Counted from the first letter of the stretch, positions 1-9,184 are shown. The stretch: 64,000 nt of DNA from Bog-473 sp963788125 (GCA_963788125.1 CAWBFN010000001.1:1984001-2048000), one strand, 5' to 3'. Translations and numbers: made by a program. The notes: generated from the sequence alone by a model not told the origin.

Positions 1-253
1 CGGCGACGGTTCGCTCGACCATGGCCGCCACCTGGGTTCGATCGGAGAGATCGACGGGCACACCGATCACCCGGCCTCCGGACTCCCGGATTCGCTCGAT
101 CACGTCGTCGAGCGTGCCCTCCACCTCTTGCGGATGCTCACGGGTGGACCGTGCCGCACAGGCGACGGCGTATCCCTCCCCGGCCAGTGCGAGCGCCGTG
201 GCCGCCCCGATGCCGCGACTCGCCCCGGTCACCAGAGCCACCTTCTCCGTCAT
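1..253 (-). CDS. SDR family oxidoreductase, N-terminal part
   Basis: This is the first 84 codons of a short-chain dehydrogenase whose 3' end lies outside the window. It starts at the ATG at 253. The NAD(P)-binding motif TGASRGIG sits at residues 9-16 and a DLS motif follows beta-strand 3. Between strand 2 and helix 3 it carries an insert (REHPQEVEGTLDDVIERI) that is also present in the SDRs at 20603 and 33207, so the three form one subfamily. The substrate is unknown. The TetR gene at 331 lies directly upstream in the same direction, 77 bp away, so they may be cotranscribed. Confidence 0.85.
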   Translation of the reverse strand, partial: MTEKVALVTGASRGIGAATALALAGEGYAVACAARSTREHPQEVEGTLDDVIERIRESGGRVIGVPVDLSDRTQVAAMVERTVA

Positions 254-330
254 ATTTCGTCATGCTGCCATAATTCCGCCGGACGGACCGTCGAGATCCC
301 GGTGGACCGCCGACCGTGGCGCTCCGCGGG

Positions 331-933
331 CTACCGAGTGGGCGGCGGGTCGTCGTCCTCTATCGCCTGCACCAGCTTGCCGATGACCCACGCAATGGCC
401 CGGGTCGCGTCCTCGCTCGGGAGGTTCCACACCCCGACCAGCCGCTCGTAGGAGGGGAGGTTCCACAGCACGTCGAGGAGCGCAGCCAGGGTCTCGCGCT
501 CGGCCTCCAACCAGTGCTGCGTCGACGCCGAGACGACGCGCCGCAGGGCCTGCCGTCGCCGCTCGTCGACGGCGACGAAGGTCGGGTCGTGGGGCGTGCT
601 CACGCTCCCAGAGACGGCGAAGGAGCGGCGCGACTCGAACACGCGGGCGGTGACATCGCCGACGTTCGCCAGCTCGACATCCTCGTAGGTGATGCCGGCC
701 TCCTCCTCCAGCCGCTGCATCACGGCGTCATGCAGGTGCCGTTCGGTCGGGAAGTGCCGGTAGACCGTGCGCTCGCCGACCCCGGCCCGCTCGGCGACGG
801 CGCGGAAGGTCAGCCCCTGCCAGTCCCAGCTGGCGAAGCCGTGGACGAGCTCGGACCCGGCGCGAACAATGCGGTCCCGCGTCTGCGCCGCCTTCTGACG
901 ACGCAACGGGCTGTCGTAGCCGCGCCGTGCCAC
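331..933 (-). CDS. TetR family transcriptional regulator
   Basis: This is a 200-residue repressor-type protein. The N-terminal helix-turn-helix is at about residues 42-61 and ends in the typical ERTVYRHF recognition helix; the C-terminal ligand domain is not assignable. The frame stays open to 1179, but that extension would run into the divergent sulfotransferase and reads as low-complexity sequence. I chose the GTG at 933, which places the HTH at the usual distance from the N-terminus; an earlier GTG is possible. It is divergent from the sulfotransferase gene at 1031, its most likely target, and upstream of the SDR at the window edge. Confidence 0.8.
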   Translation of the reverse strand: MARRGYDSPLRRQKAAQTRDRIVRAGSELVHGFASWDWQGLTFRAVAERAGVGERTVYRHFPTERHLHDAVMQRLEEEAGITYEDVELANVGDVTARVFESRRSFAVSGSVSTPHDPTFVAVDERRRQALRRVVSASTQHWLEAERETLAALLDVLWNLPSYERLVGVWNLPSEDATRAIAWVIGKLVQAIEDDDPPPTR

Positions 934-1030
934 CTCTTTGGTCTCGCGTTCGTTCTCGCGCCCTCTTGACGACCCGGCCACTGTGGTGACAGCATACTGC
1001 CGTGAAAAGCAGGCGAGGGGGAGGGGCCTG

Positions 1031-2155
1031 ATGACGGCGCACGACCATCTGCTGGCCACCGCCGTCGCGCAGACCGGGCTGGAGGACTTCGGGGACGACT
1101 CGTTCCGTGAAGGCTTGGAGATCCTGGTGCGGTCACTACACGAGGAGGCGCGCCTGAACTCCACCGGCGAGGCGGTCATCTACCCCCGACTCGTCGAACA
1201 TCTCGTCAATCGGCTTCAGATCGAGGACTGGTACCGGCGGCATCCCGACACCGAGGACGTCCCCGTCGTGGCGCCACTGATCGGCCTCAGCCTGCCGCGC
1301 ACGGGCTCTACGGTCCTGTCGTTCTTGTTGGCGCGGGACCCGGAGATCCGCTATCTCCGCGGGTGGGAGTCGTCCCAGCCCTGTCCCCCACCCTCGACCG
1401 TCGAGGGGCCCGACCCGCGCATCCCGCACTCGGCGGGCGACAGCGAGCACATCGGCACGAAGGAGCACGTACCCTTCGATGTCAATGGCCCCATGGAGTG
1501 CCTGGACCTCATGGCGCTGGACTTCAAGACGCAGATGTACCACGCATTCGCCCGCATACCGACCTACGCGGCATGGGTGACCGAGGCCGACCTCACCTCC
1601 ACCTACCTCTACGAGCGCCGGGTGCTCAAGCTCCTCCAGTGGGGGCAGCCGACGAAGCCCTGGCGCCTCAAGACGCCTGCCCACATGCTGTGGATCGACT
1701 CCCTCTTCCGCGCCTTCCCCGATGCCCGCTTCGTCATGACCCATCGCGACCCGACCGACGTTCTACTGTCGGTGGCCGACGTCTACGCCGACATCGGGGG
1801 GGTGTTCACCGATGAGCTCGACCGTCACTACATCGGCCGGTTGAACGTCGAGCAGTGGTCGACCGGGATCAACCGAGTACTGCAGTTCCGCGACAACGGC
1901 GGGGACGACCGCTTCTACGACATCGACTTCCGCGCCATGCGGGAGGATCCCATCGGCGAGGTGCGGGGCCTTTACGAGTGGCTCGGCGAACCCGTCACCC
2001 CCGAGTTCGAGTCGGGGATGCGCCAGTGGTGGGAGACCGCTGCGCACGAGCCGAGCACGCACTCGGACCCCGCCGTCTACGGCTTGGACCTCGACCAGAT
2101 CCGTCCGCTGTTCGCCGAGTACGTGACGCGAGCAGCGCAGTGGACCACCCATTGA
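1031..2155 (+). CDS. sulfotransferase family protein
   Basis: This 374-residue protein resembles the actinobacterial PAPS-dependent sulfotransferase family (Sulfotransfer_3 type). The 5'-phosphosulfate loop LPRTGST is at residues 88-94, and a 3'-phosphate-binding segment FVMTHRDPTDVLLS lies around residue 235. The predicted reaction is transfer of a sulfo group from PAPS to a hydroxyl of a small lipophilic acceptor. The start at 1031 follows a purine-rich ribosome-binding sequence (GGGGGAGGGG); the open frame extends to 938 but without one. Only 16 bp separate it from the next gene, so the two form an operon. Many proteins annotated this way have unproven activity. Confidence 0.85.
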   Translation: MTAHDHLLATAVAQTGLEDFGDDSFREGLEILVRSLHEEARLNSTGEAVIYPRLVEHLVNRLQIEDWYRRHPDTEDVPVVAPLIGLSLPRTGSTVLSFLLARDPEIRYLRGWESSQPCPPPSTVEGPDPRIPHSAGDSEHIGTKEHVPFDVNGPMECLDLMALDFKTQMYHAFARIPTYAAWVTEADLTSTYLYERRVLKLLQWGQPTKPWRLKTPAHMLWIDSLFRAFPDARFVMTHRDPTDVLLSVADVYADIGGVFTDELDRHYIGRLNVEQWSTGINRVLQFRDNGGDDRFYDIDFRAMREDPIGEVRGLYEWLGEPVTPEFESGMRQWWETAAHEPSTHSDPAVYGLDLDQIRPLFAEYVTRAAQWTTH

Positions 2156-2171
2156 CAGCGAAGGAGCACCC

Positions 2172-3233
2172 ATGACCATCGACCTGACCGGCGGCATCGA
2201 CCCCGCACGCGAGTGCGTGTTCAGCGAGCGACCCGATGACCCCGAGATGCGCGACTCGGTGAGCTTTTGGGTCTCCGACGATCGCGGCGAGATCGGCCTG
2301 CCACGGGTCGGTATCGAGGCGGTGGCCGAGCACTGGGAGGAGCATGGCCTGCAGGTCAACCTCGGCTTCCCCGACGGGCGGGCCTACCGCGTGCGCACCG
2401 ACGGCAAGGCGTGGCCCGCCGAGGACGGCGCGGGCCGCCCCGCCGTGCTCGGCGCCGGGCCGCTCGGCTTTCGCTGCGTGGAGCCCTTTCGCACCTGGAC
2501 GATGACCTTCGAAGGCCAGGCGGTGCAGACTTCGACCTACGACCTCGTGGAAGGGAAGAAAGACGGCCCCCTCGTCGACGTGCGGTTCTCCGTCGAGGCC
2601 ACCTTGGCCGCGCCGCCGTGGATCCAAGGGTCGCTGTTGCCCGAGGCCCGCGCCGTGATCGAGGGCTCCGTCGAGGGCGACCTGATGGGCGGTCCCCGCT
2701 ACGAGCAGCTCTTCCGCGCCGCCGGATCGATCGTCACGCCCGAAGGCGAGCACGAGTTCACCGGCAGCGGGCTGCGGATCCGCCGCCAGGGCGTGCGCCG
2801 GCTGGCCGAGTTCCGGGGTCACTGCTGGCAGTCTGCGCTCTTCCCCAGCGGAAAGGGCTTCGGCTACATCGCCTACCCGCCACGCGACGACGGCCAGCCC
2901 ACCTTCAACGAGGGCTACGTCTTTTCGGGCGATGGCGAGCTCATCCCGGCCCGTGTCCTCCGGGCACCGTGGATCGACAAGCTCCAGGCGCTGGGCCAGG
3001 ACGTCTCCGTCGTGCTCGAGACCGAGGGCACGGAGGTGCGCATCGAAGGCGAGACGATCGTGTCGTCGTGGGACATCGCCCACGACGACACGACGTGGGC
3101 CGTGCAGGCCATGAGCAAGGAGGTCAACTTCCCGCCCCTCCAGCAGGCGGGCGTCCGCTACCGCTGGGACGGGGAGGAGACCTACGGGATGCTCGAGCGC
3201 TCCTACCCGCTGGACAGGATCGCCGGCGGCTGA
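2172..3233 (+). CDS. conserved hypothetical protein (beta-rich, DUF7064/7065-like)
   Basis: I do not recognise a function for this 353-residue protein. It lacks a signal peptide and membrane segments and is rich in short strands, for example VRFSVEATLAAPPW and the tail VRYRWDGEETYGMLERS. It resembles the proteins of mycobacteria and related actinobacteria now split into DUF7064/DUF7065, an AttH-like beta-sandwich, that are often found in lipid or steroid catabolic loci. It follows the sulfotransferase by 16 bp and a GAAGGAG ribosome-binding site precedes its ATG, so it is probably cotranscribed. It may bind rather than transform a hydrophobic substrate. Confidence 0.75.
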   Translation: MTIDLTGGIDPARECVFSERPDDPEMRDSVSFWVSDDRGEIGLPRVGIEAVAEHWEEHGLQVNLGFPDGRAYRVRTDGKAWPAEDGAGRPAVLGAGPLGFRCVEPFRTWTMTFEGQAVQTSTYDLVEGKKDGPLVDVRFSVEATLAAPPWIQGSLLPEARAVIEGSVEGDLMGGPRYEQLFRAAGSIVTPEGEHEFTGSGLRIRRQGVRRLAEFRGHCWQSALFPSGKGFGYIAYPPRDDGQPTFNEGYVFSGDGELIPARVLRAPWIDKLQALGQDVSVVLETEGTEVRIEGETIVSSWDIAHDDTTWAVQAMSKEVNFPPLQQAGVRYRWDGEETYGMLERSYPLDRIAGG

Positions 3234-3268
3234 TCGCCCCGCCCGGGCTGGGCACCTCCGAACCGGGG

Positions 3269-3895
3269 TCAGCTCCCCCGGAGCGTGGCGTGCAGGGACT
3301 CGGCCAGCGCACGCGTGGCCTTGTTCCTGTCAACCTCGAGCCCCTGCACCAGCCACATGTACATGAACTGGTTCGCCAGGGCGAACATCATCAGCGCGGC
3401 CAGGCGAAGATCCTCGCTGTCGGGATCATCGACGAACCCGAGCGAAGCCCACAGGTCGATGAACTCGTTCAGCTGCCCGACCAGCGCGTCGGCGAAGGCC
3501 GGCTCGACGACCTGTGCCTGGTGGATGGCCTGATGGATGCGCAGGTTCTTCTCGTAGAAGTCGACATACCCCTCGAACCAGGCCTGGAGCGCATCGACGC
3601 TGGGCTCTTCGAGCGCGCTGAACTGCTCGAGCAGGAGCCGGTACTCCTCGCGCAGTTGAAGCTTGCGTAGAACAGCCTCCAGCGCGTGCGCCTTGCTCTC
3701 GAAGTAGGCGTAGAAGGTCGGACGGCTGGTGCCGGCGCGTTGGGCGATGTCGTCCACGGTGACCTCGAGGTAGCCCTTTTCTTCGAAGGCGCCCTGCGCC
3801 GCCGTCACGAGCGTTTCGATCGTGAGCATCTTCTGCGCCTGGCGGAGCGTCCGACCTCTGGTGTCGGAAGCCATCGTCGCAGGCAAGCTAGACAT
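3269..3895 (-). CDS. TetR family transcriptional regulator
   Basis: This is a 208-residue regulator with the HTH at about residues 46-65 (DIAQRAGTSRPTFYAYF) and an all-helical C-terminal domain. Two in-frame ATGs (3895 and 3874) are possible and neither has a clear ribosome-binding site; the first is used here. It faces the BVMO/hydrolase operon across a 49-bp gap that contains an inverted repeat, which suggests it represses that operon and itself. The ligand is probably the ketone substrate or its product, but that is inference. Confidence 0.85.
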   Translation of the reverse strand: MSSLPATMASDTRGRTLRQAQKMLTIETLVTAAQGAFEEKGYLEVTVDDIAQRAGTSRPTFYAYFESKAHALEAVLRKLQLREEYRLLLEQFSALEEPSVDALQAWFEGYVDFYEKNLRIHQAIHQAQVVEPAFADALVGQLNEFIDLWASLGFVDDPDSEDLRLAALMMFALANQFMYMWLVQGLEVDRNKATRALAESLHATLRGS

Positions 3896-3903
3896 TTGTC
3901 ATC

Positions 3904-3922
3904 ACGTTCATTAGTCTAACGT
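3904..3922. promoter_or_regulatory. inverted repeat, probable TetR operator
   Basis: ACGTT and AACGT arms (5 bp, perfect) are separated by 9 bases, with an inner TTAGTCTAA palindrome. It lies in the short gap between the divergent TetR gene (start 3895) and the monooxygenase gene (start 3945), where a repressor could block both promoters. The assignment rests only on symmetry and position. Confidence 0.55.
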
Positions 3923-3944
3923 GGCGTAAGGCGAAAGGGGGGCG

Positions 3945-5555
3945 ATGGAAGACGCGTGTGACGCTGTGATTGTGGGCGCCGGCTTCTCCGGGCTCTACGC
4001 GCTCCAAAAACTGCGACAGCTCGGGCTGCGGACCCGTGCGATAGAGCTGGGCGACGGCGTGGGGGGCACATGGCTCTGGAACCGCTACCCCGGTGCACGC
4101 TGTGACATCGAGAGCATCGAGTACTCCTACAGCTTCGAGGAGATCCAGCAGGAGTGGGCATGGACGGACTCCATGCCGGGGCAACTCGAGATTGAGGCGT
4201 ACTTGAACTTCGTCGCCGACCGGCTCGACCTCCGGCGCGACATCCAGTTCAACACCCGGGTGACCGCCCTGACGTTCGACGAGAACTCCGGCACCTGGGC
4301 GGTGGAGACGGATCGGGGGGATCGCCTCCACGCGCCGTTCATCGTCGCCGCCACCGGGCTGTTGTCGGTCCCGGTCGACCCGGTCATCCCCGGAATGGAC
4401 GCGTTCGGCGGCGTCTCGGTGCTCAGTAGCCGCTACCCACGGGAGGGGGTCGACTTCAGCGGACGACGCGTCGCGCTCATCGGGACGGGTTCGACCGGTG
4501 TCCAGGCCACACCGGTGCTGGCGCGCCAGGCCGAGCACCTCTACGTGCTCCAGCGGTCGGCTGCATACACCTTCCCGACCACGAATCGACCGTTCGAGGA
4601 GGGTGAGCTCGAGGCCCTGAAGGCGCAGTACCCGGAGATACGGGCGGCCCAGCGGGCGGCCATGGCCGGTGCGGCCAGGACGAGCGCCTTCACCGTCATG
4701 TCGCAGGCACCGATGCGGCCGGCGCTGAAGTCGGCCACTCGCGAAGAGCAACTCCGGGCGATCGACGAGCTCGGCGTCGCCGGCGCCCTGTTCTGGTCCG
4801 ACGTCACCTCGGACATGGAGGCGAGCGAACTCGCCCGCCGACTCTATGGCGAAGCGATCGCACGGATCGTCAAGAACCCCGAGACGGCGGCCTCGCTCGT
4901 GCCGGCATACCCGTTCGGCTGCAAGCGACCGATAATCGACGACGGATACTTCGAAACGTTCAACCGCGACAACGTGACGCTGGTCGACCTGCGCAAGGGG
5001 GCGATTCAGGAGATCACACCGAGAGGAATCCAGACGGCCCAGGGACTCTTCGAGGTCGACGTCATCTTCTATGCCACCGGATTCGACGCCATGACCGGCG
5101 CCCTCACCCGGATCGACGTCCGCGGCCGCAATGGTGATCTCCTACGCGACGTCTGGACGAGGGACGGACCGGGGTCGTACCTCGGGCTTCAGGTCGCCGG
5201 CTTCCCCAATCTCTTCATGGTCGCCGGCCCGGGTAGCCCGGGCGCACTGGCCAACGTCGTGAGCTCGCTCGAACTGCAGATCGACTGGATCGCCGACTGC
5301 GTCGCCCACATGCGTGAAGGTGGGTACCGCACAATCGAACCACGACCGGACGCGCAGACGGCGTGGGTTGATCACATGAGCGCGCTCGTCGAGGGCAGCG
5401 TCGTCCTCCACCCCACCTGCAACTCGTGGTGGATCGGCTCGAACGTCCCGGGTAAGAAGCGGACCTTTATGTCGTACGCGGGAGGAATCCCCGAGTATCG
5501 CCGGCAGTGCGAAGAGGCGGCAACCGCCGGCTTCGCCGGTTTCAACATCGAATAG
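3945..5555 (+). CDS. flavin-binding monooxygenase, Baeyer-Villiger type (atypical)
   Basis: This 536-residue class B flavoprotein resembles cyclohexanone/phenylacetone monooxygenases, which use FAD, NADPH and O2 to convert ketones to esters. The FAD motif GAGFSG is at residues 11-16, followed by GGTWLWNRYPGARCD (40-54) as in true BVMOs, and the NADPH-binding motif GTGSTG at 180-185. The signature FxGxxxHxxxWP is altered: residues 154-165 read FGGVSVLSSRYP, so the His is Leu160 and the Trp is Tyr164. It may therefore be a diverged BVMO, an N- or S-oxygenase, or an oxidase. An alpha/beta hydrolase gene follows after 7 bp, which fits ketone to ester to acid plus alcohol. Confidence 0.85.
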   Translation: MEDACDAVIVGAGFSGLYALQKLRQLGLRTRAIELGDGVGGTWLWNRYPGARCDIESIEYSYSFEEIQQEWAWTDSMPGQLEIEAYLNFVADRLDLRRDIQFNTRVTALTFDENSGTWAVETDRGDRLHAPFIVAATGLLSVPVDPVIPGMDAFGGVSVLSSRYPREGVDFSGRRVALIGTGSTGVQATPVLARQAEHLYVLQRSAAYTFPTTNRPFEEGELEALKAQYPEIRAAQRAAMAGAARTSAFTVMSQAPMRPALKSATREEQLRAIDELGVAGALFWSDVTSDMEASELARRLYGEAIARIVKNPETAASLVPAYPFGCKRPIIDDGYFETFNRDNVTLVDLRKGAIQEITPRGIQTAQGLFEVDVIFYATGFDAMTGALTRIDVRGRNGDLLRDVWTRDGPGSYLGLQVAGFPNLFMVAGPGSPGALANVVSSLELQIDWIADCVAHMREGGYRTIEPRPDAQTAWVDHMSALVEGSVVLHPTCNSWWIGSNVPGKKRTFMSYAGGIPEYRRQCEEAATAGFAGFNIE

Positions 5556-5562
5556 GAGCGAC

Positions 5563-6351
5563 ATGGCATTCGCTGATATCGGAGAGGTGCGGTTGTTCTT
5601 CACCGACGAAGGGGAGGGACAGCCGGTGCTGCTCTTCGTCCACGGCTACACGTGCGACTCGCACGACTGGAGCTGGCAGTTGCCGCACTTCGTCGCGAGC
5701 CACCGTGTGATCGCTGTCGACCTTCGCGGTCACGGCAGATCGAGCGCACCCGAGCACGGCTACGGGGCACTGGACTTCGCCTCCGACCTCGCCGGGCTGC
5801 TCGACACACTGAAGGTGGAGCGCGTCGTGGCGTTCGGCCACTCCATGGGCGGCGTCGTCGTGAGCGCTCTGGCCGTGGAGTACCCCGAGCGCGTGGCTGG
5901 GCTGGTGTGCGTCGATCCCGCGTACCTCCTGCCCGACGAGACCCTCGACAACATCGAGCCGGTCATCGCCGCCCTCGACGCCGCGGATCCCGTTCCGCTG
6001 GTGCAACAGATCCTGGGTGGCTTCGAGTCCGCGGCCTGGACCCCAGCGCTGCGAACCTGGCAACTGCGGCGGGTGGCGGGTGTCCCACCCCGGGTCCTGC
6101 GGGAGGCCTTCCTGAACCAGGTCAAGGGACTCGCCCTCGAGTCCAACGGCACGCCCTATCTGGCGCGTCGCACGTGCCCGGTCCTGAGTTTCTACGCTGA
6201 CCCGTCGCGCGTCGGCATCGAGTCGGCGCTCTTCACCGCCGGTGGCTCGCACTCCATCGGGTGGGAGGGCTCGGGACACTGGCTCCACCAGGAGCGGCCG
6301 GCCGAGTTCAACGCGTTGGTCGAGACCTGGTTGACGTCGCTGGGCAGTTGA
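5563..6351 (+). CDS. alpha/beta hydrolase
   Basis: This is a 262-residue serine hydrolase of the esterase/epoxide-hydrolase fold. The oxyanion-hole HG is at residues 27-28, the nucleophile elbow GHSMGG has Ser94, an Asp is expected around VCVDPAY, and the catalytic His is in GSGHWLHQERP near residue 238. There is no signal peptide, so it is cytosolic. It starts 7 bp after the BVMO stop with GGAGCG upstream. In this pairing the likely role is cleavage of the ester or lactone made by the monooxygenase, though that is inferred from gene order. Confidence 0.85.
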   Translation: MAFADIGEVRLFFTDEGEGQPVLLFVHGYTCDSHDWSWQLPHFVASHRVIAVDLRGHGRSSAPEHGYGALDFASDLAGLLDTLKVERVVAFGHSMGGVVVSALAVEYPERVAGLVCVDPAYLLPDETLDNIEPVIAALDAADPVPLVQQILGGFESAAWTPALRTWQLRRVAGVPPRVLREAFLNQVKGLALESNGTPYLARRTCPVLSFYADPSRVGIESALFTAGGSHSIGWEGSGHWLHQERPAEFNALVETWLTSLGS

Positions 6352-6385
6352 CGCGAGCGGCTCCGGGGCCCGCGCGACTGGCACG

Positions 6386-7336
6386 TCACGCGTCGGCCAC
6401 CTCCCCACTACCGTCTCGCCGTGCATACGCCCGTCCGATCTCGCGTAACTCATCCCACACCGAACCCGGCACTGCAAAATCGCTCAACTCCTCCATGTCG
6501 TCGAGGTGCGTCGCGATGTCCTCAGCCGTGGCAGGCGCGCGACGTGGACTTAGCCAGCCACCGGTGACGCCGATGAACACACGCGCGTAGCGACCACACC
6601 CGGCAGAGAACGCCTCGCCGCTCACGGTGCACGCGGTACTGGCGAGATAGGCCACCAACGGCGATACAAGCTCGGGCCCTGCGTTCGGCGGCAGCCCCGC
6701 CTTCGCGAGCTGCTCGGTGATCGCAGCCGGCACGGGCCCTCGCCTGCCAAAGGGGGCGATAGGGAGTATGCAGTTCGTCAAGATTCCGTATCGAGTGCCC
6801 TCGAGCGCAAGAGCCCGGCCCAAGCCGAGAATGCCGGCCTTGGCCGCGACATAGTTGGTCCCCGACTCACGACCGAATGCCCCCGCGCCCGAACTCGTCA
6901 AGACGATCCTCCCATAGCCCTTCTCCCGCATGATCGACCACGCGGGCTGGGTTACGAAGAAGGCGCCGCGGAGATGGACGTCGAGCACCGGGTCGAGCTG
7001 GTCTGGCGTCATGTCCTGGTAGAAGACGTGTCGCCAGACGCCGGCGTTGTGTATGACCGCGTCCACGGTGCCGAAACACTCCAGCGCTCTCTCGATGATG
7101 GCGCGGCCACCGTCCGGTGTCGCTACGGAGTCGTAGGAGGCTACGGCCCTTCCCCCGGCAGCTTCGATCTCGACCACAACCGAGTCCGCAGCCGGTCCCT
7201 CCGGGCTCTCCAACCCGCCGACGTCGTTCACGACAACTGCCGCTCCGCGTCCAGCAAGCTCCAGTGCGTACGAGCGTCCGAGTGCCCCAGCCGCTCCGGT
7301 GACGACGACGACCTGTCCGTCAAACGAGATCTGCAT
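6386..7336 (-). CDS. SDR oxidoreductase, MFE-2/hydroxyacyl-CoA dehydrogenase-like
   Basis: This is a 316-residue SDR with TGAAGALG at residues 13-20, the strand-2 ending VVVNDVGG, NAG at 97-99, Ser148/149 and the catalytic YVAAK (Tyr162, Lys166). The long N-terminal signature and VVVNDVGG are typical of the (3R)-hydroxyacyl-CoA dehydrogenase domain of peroxisomal-type multifunctional enzymes, so a CoA-thioester substrate is likely. The start at 7336 follows AGGGAGGG; the frame stays open to 7612 but without another good start. It is convergent with the hydrolase and divergent from the Rieske oxygenase. Confidence 0.85.
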   Translation of the reverse strand: MQISFDGQVVVVTGAAGALGRSYALELAGRGAAVVVNDVGGLESPEGPAADSVVVEIEAAGGRAVASYDSVATPDGGRAIIERALECFGTVDAVIHNAGVWRHVFYQDMTPDQLDPVLDVHLRGAFFVTQPAWSIMREKGYGRIVLTSSGAGAFGRESGTNYVAAKAGILGLGRALALEGTRYGILTNCILPIAPFGRRGPVPAAITEQLAKAGLPPNAGPELVSPLVAYLASTACTVSGEAFSAGCGRYARVFIGVTGGWLSPRRAPATAEDIATHLDDMEELSDFAVPGSVWDELREIGRAYARRDGSGEVADA

Positions 7337-7556
7337 CGAAACCCTCCCTGTCGGCTGTCTCACGTGATCGATGCCCTCAGCGGATGCCGTTTCGCACCCA
7401 GGACGATGAGTCGTATTCTGGGCCACGGCCTCGGAGCAGTCCAGCCGAACGAGATATTTGAGCGACTGCGACATACTTCGCCCAGGGACGCGTAGTATCA
7501 GGCGCACGTGACGACACGCCGCGTAGGCGCCCTTCCACACAAGATGAGGAGCGGTC
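7337..7556. other. divergent intergenic region
   Basis: This 220-bp region separates the SDR (minus) and Rieske oxygenase (plus) genes. It must hold both promoters. I see no perfect inverted repeat and no convincing -35/-10 pair; the only clear signal is GAGGAG just before the Rieske ATG. Confidence 0.4.
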
Positions 7557-8810
7557 ATGGTTAGCCGGGAAGAGAACGAGCTGATGACCCGGGTCGAGGG
7601 TGATGCGCCCATGGGCCGGCTGATGCGGGAGAACTACTGGATCCCCTTCGCCCTGTCGGAGAACCTGGTGGTGGGCGACGCCCCGACGCCGGTGCGCCTC
7701 TTCGGCGAGAACTACATCGCCTTTCGGGCCGAGAACGGCCAGGTCGGCTTCTTCGACGAGCTCTGCCCCCACCGGCGGGCCTCCTTGGCCCTGGGTCGCC
7801 TCGAGGGCAACGGGGTGCGCTGCATCTACCACGGGTGGAAGATCGACGTGTCGGGCTGCGTGGTCGAGGCGCCCACCCAGGTCCAGCGGCCCGAGCAGTT
7901 CGCGGCCAACGTGCGCGTCGCCCACTTTCCGGTGCACGAGGCGGGGGGGATCGCCTGGGTCTGGCTGGGCGCCGCCGCCGAGCCGGCCTTCCCCGACCTG
8001 CCCTTCGACGCCGAGCACGGGGTCAACACCTCCACGACCTTCTCCGTCCTGCCCTGCAACTGGCTCCAGGGCTTAGAAGGGGGAATCGATTCGGTGCACG
8101 CCCCCATCCTGCATCAGAGCTTCATCACGGACTTGGCCAGCCGGAAGAGCGCGACCATGAACGTCGAGGGCGTCAAGTACACCATGGCCTCGCCGCCCCT
8201 GTACGAGACGGAGGCGACGCCCTATGGGCTGCGGCAGGCCTCGTTGCGCCCAGCCGGGGACGACCGCACGTACGTCCGCATGGCTCACTACTTCTTCCCC
8301 TTGGTGGTCGTCGTACCCAATGGCTACCCTGGCTGTACGCACCTCTTCGCCTTCGCGCCCGTCGACGACACCCACTATCTGCTCTTCTTTGGCAACTACG
8401 GCGAGACGCCGCTGTCTCGAAGGGAGGTCGCCGGCCTGCGAGACGACGTGGAGCCCGACTATCGCAACCTCGTCTCATTGCCGGGTGATCGTTCAAACCG
8501 TTGGGGCCAGGACCGGGAGCTGATGAAGGCCGGCCATTTCACCGGTTTCGGCCGGAGCGCGATTGACGAGGACGCCGTGGTCCAGGTGAGCATGGGACCA
8601 ATCGTCGATCGATCCAAGGAGAACCTCTCCTCCAGCGACGTTGCCATCGCCCACACCCGCCGGCTGATCCTCGATACCATCGCCTCGGCCGAGGCGGGGG
8701 AACTTCCCCCGGGCAGTGCGCTGTCGGCCGACGTCGTCCGGATTCCGCAACCGTTCGACACGGTACTGGACGCCGGTGAATCCTGGCGGGAAGTGGAGAG
8801 GGTGGGCTGA
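7557..8810 (+). CDS. Rieske non-heme iron oxygenase, alpha subunit
   Basis: This 417-residue protein is an aromatic-ring-hydroxylating-type oxygenase, closest in layout to phthalate 4,5-dioxygenase/vanillate demethylase-like enzymes. The Rieske motif C-x-H-x16-C-x2-H uses Cys70, His72, Cys89 and His92. The mononuclear iron site begins at SVHAPILH (two His near residues 181-186). It would hydroxylate or demethylate a cyclic substrate using electrons from a reductase that is not encoded nearby. A GAGGAG ribosome-binding site precedes the ATG. A Dabb-domain gene follows. Confidence 0.9.
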   Translation: MVSREENELMTRVEGDAPMGRLMRENYWIPFALSENLVVGDAPTPVRLFGENYIAFRAENGQVGFFDELCPHRRASLALGRLEGNGVRCIYHGWKIDVSGCVVEAPTQVQRPEQFAANVRVAHFPVHEAGGIAWVWLGAAAEPAFPDLPFDAEHGVNTSTTFSVLPCNWLQGLEGGIDSVHAPILHQSFITDLASRKSATMNVEGVKYTMASPPLYETEATPYGLRQASLRPAGDDRTYVRMAHYFFPLVVVVPNGYPGCTHLFAFAPVDDTHYLLFFGNYGETPLSRREVAGLRDDVEPDYRNLVSLPGDRSNRWGQDRELMKAGHFTGFGRSAIDEDAVVQVSMGPIVDRSKENLSSSDVAIAHTRRLILDTIASAEAGELPPGSALSADVVRIPQPFDTVLDAGESWREVERVG

Positions 8811-8851
8811 CGATCGCTCCGGCCTCTTCTGCGAGCCGTGTGGGGGGAGGA

Positions 8852-9184
8852 ATGCTTCGACATGTCGTCTTGCTGAAATGGTCTCGTGTGCTGGAGGCCG
8901 ACGAGCTCGAGGAGATCGGGCGCCTTCTCGACACCCTGGCTTCTTCGGCTCCGAGCATCAGGTATTTCAGTCACGGCCCGGACGTCGGGCTGTCACCCCG
9001 CAAAGGCGACTATGCGGTGATCGCTGACTTCGACGACCGAGAAGGGTGGCAGGCCTACGACACGCATCCGGCACACCTCGCCGTCCGGGGGGTGATGAAG
9101 CCGGTGACGGCCGAGAATCTCGTCGTTCAGTTCAACGTGGCGTCGGCCCCGACCTCACCCGATCGGCGTGAACTCGAGATGTAG
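8852..9184 (+). CDS. Dabb (stress-responsive alpha/beta barrel) domain protein
   Basis: This is a 110-residue protein with the typical opening LRHVVLLKW and an internal H-x-A pattern (THPAHLAV), as in small dimeric alpha/beta-barrel proteins related to olivetolic acid cyclase and catabolic accessory proteins. The start is uncertain: the ATG at 8852 fits the family, but the GGGGGGAGG purine run ends only one base before it, and a GTG at 8840 is open. It follows the Rieske gene by 41 bp and its 3' end overlaps the convergent P450 gene by 30 bp. Confidence 0.75.
   Translation: MLRHVVLLKWSRVLEADELEEIGRLLDTLASSAPSIRYFSHGPDVGLSPRKGDYAVIADFDDREGWQAYDTHPAHLAVRGVMKPVTAENLVVQFNVASAPTSPDRRELEM

Noticed and set aside
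963..1000. Promoter TTGACG...CATACT before the sulfotransferase
   Set aside because: The spacer is 21 bases, too long for a normal -35/-10 pair.
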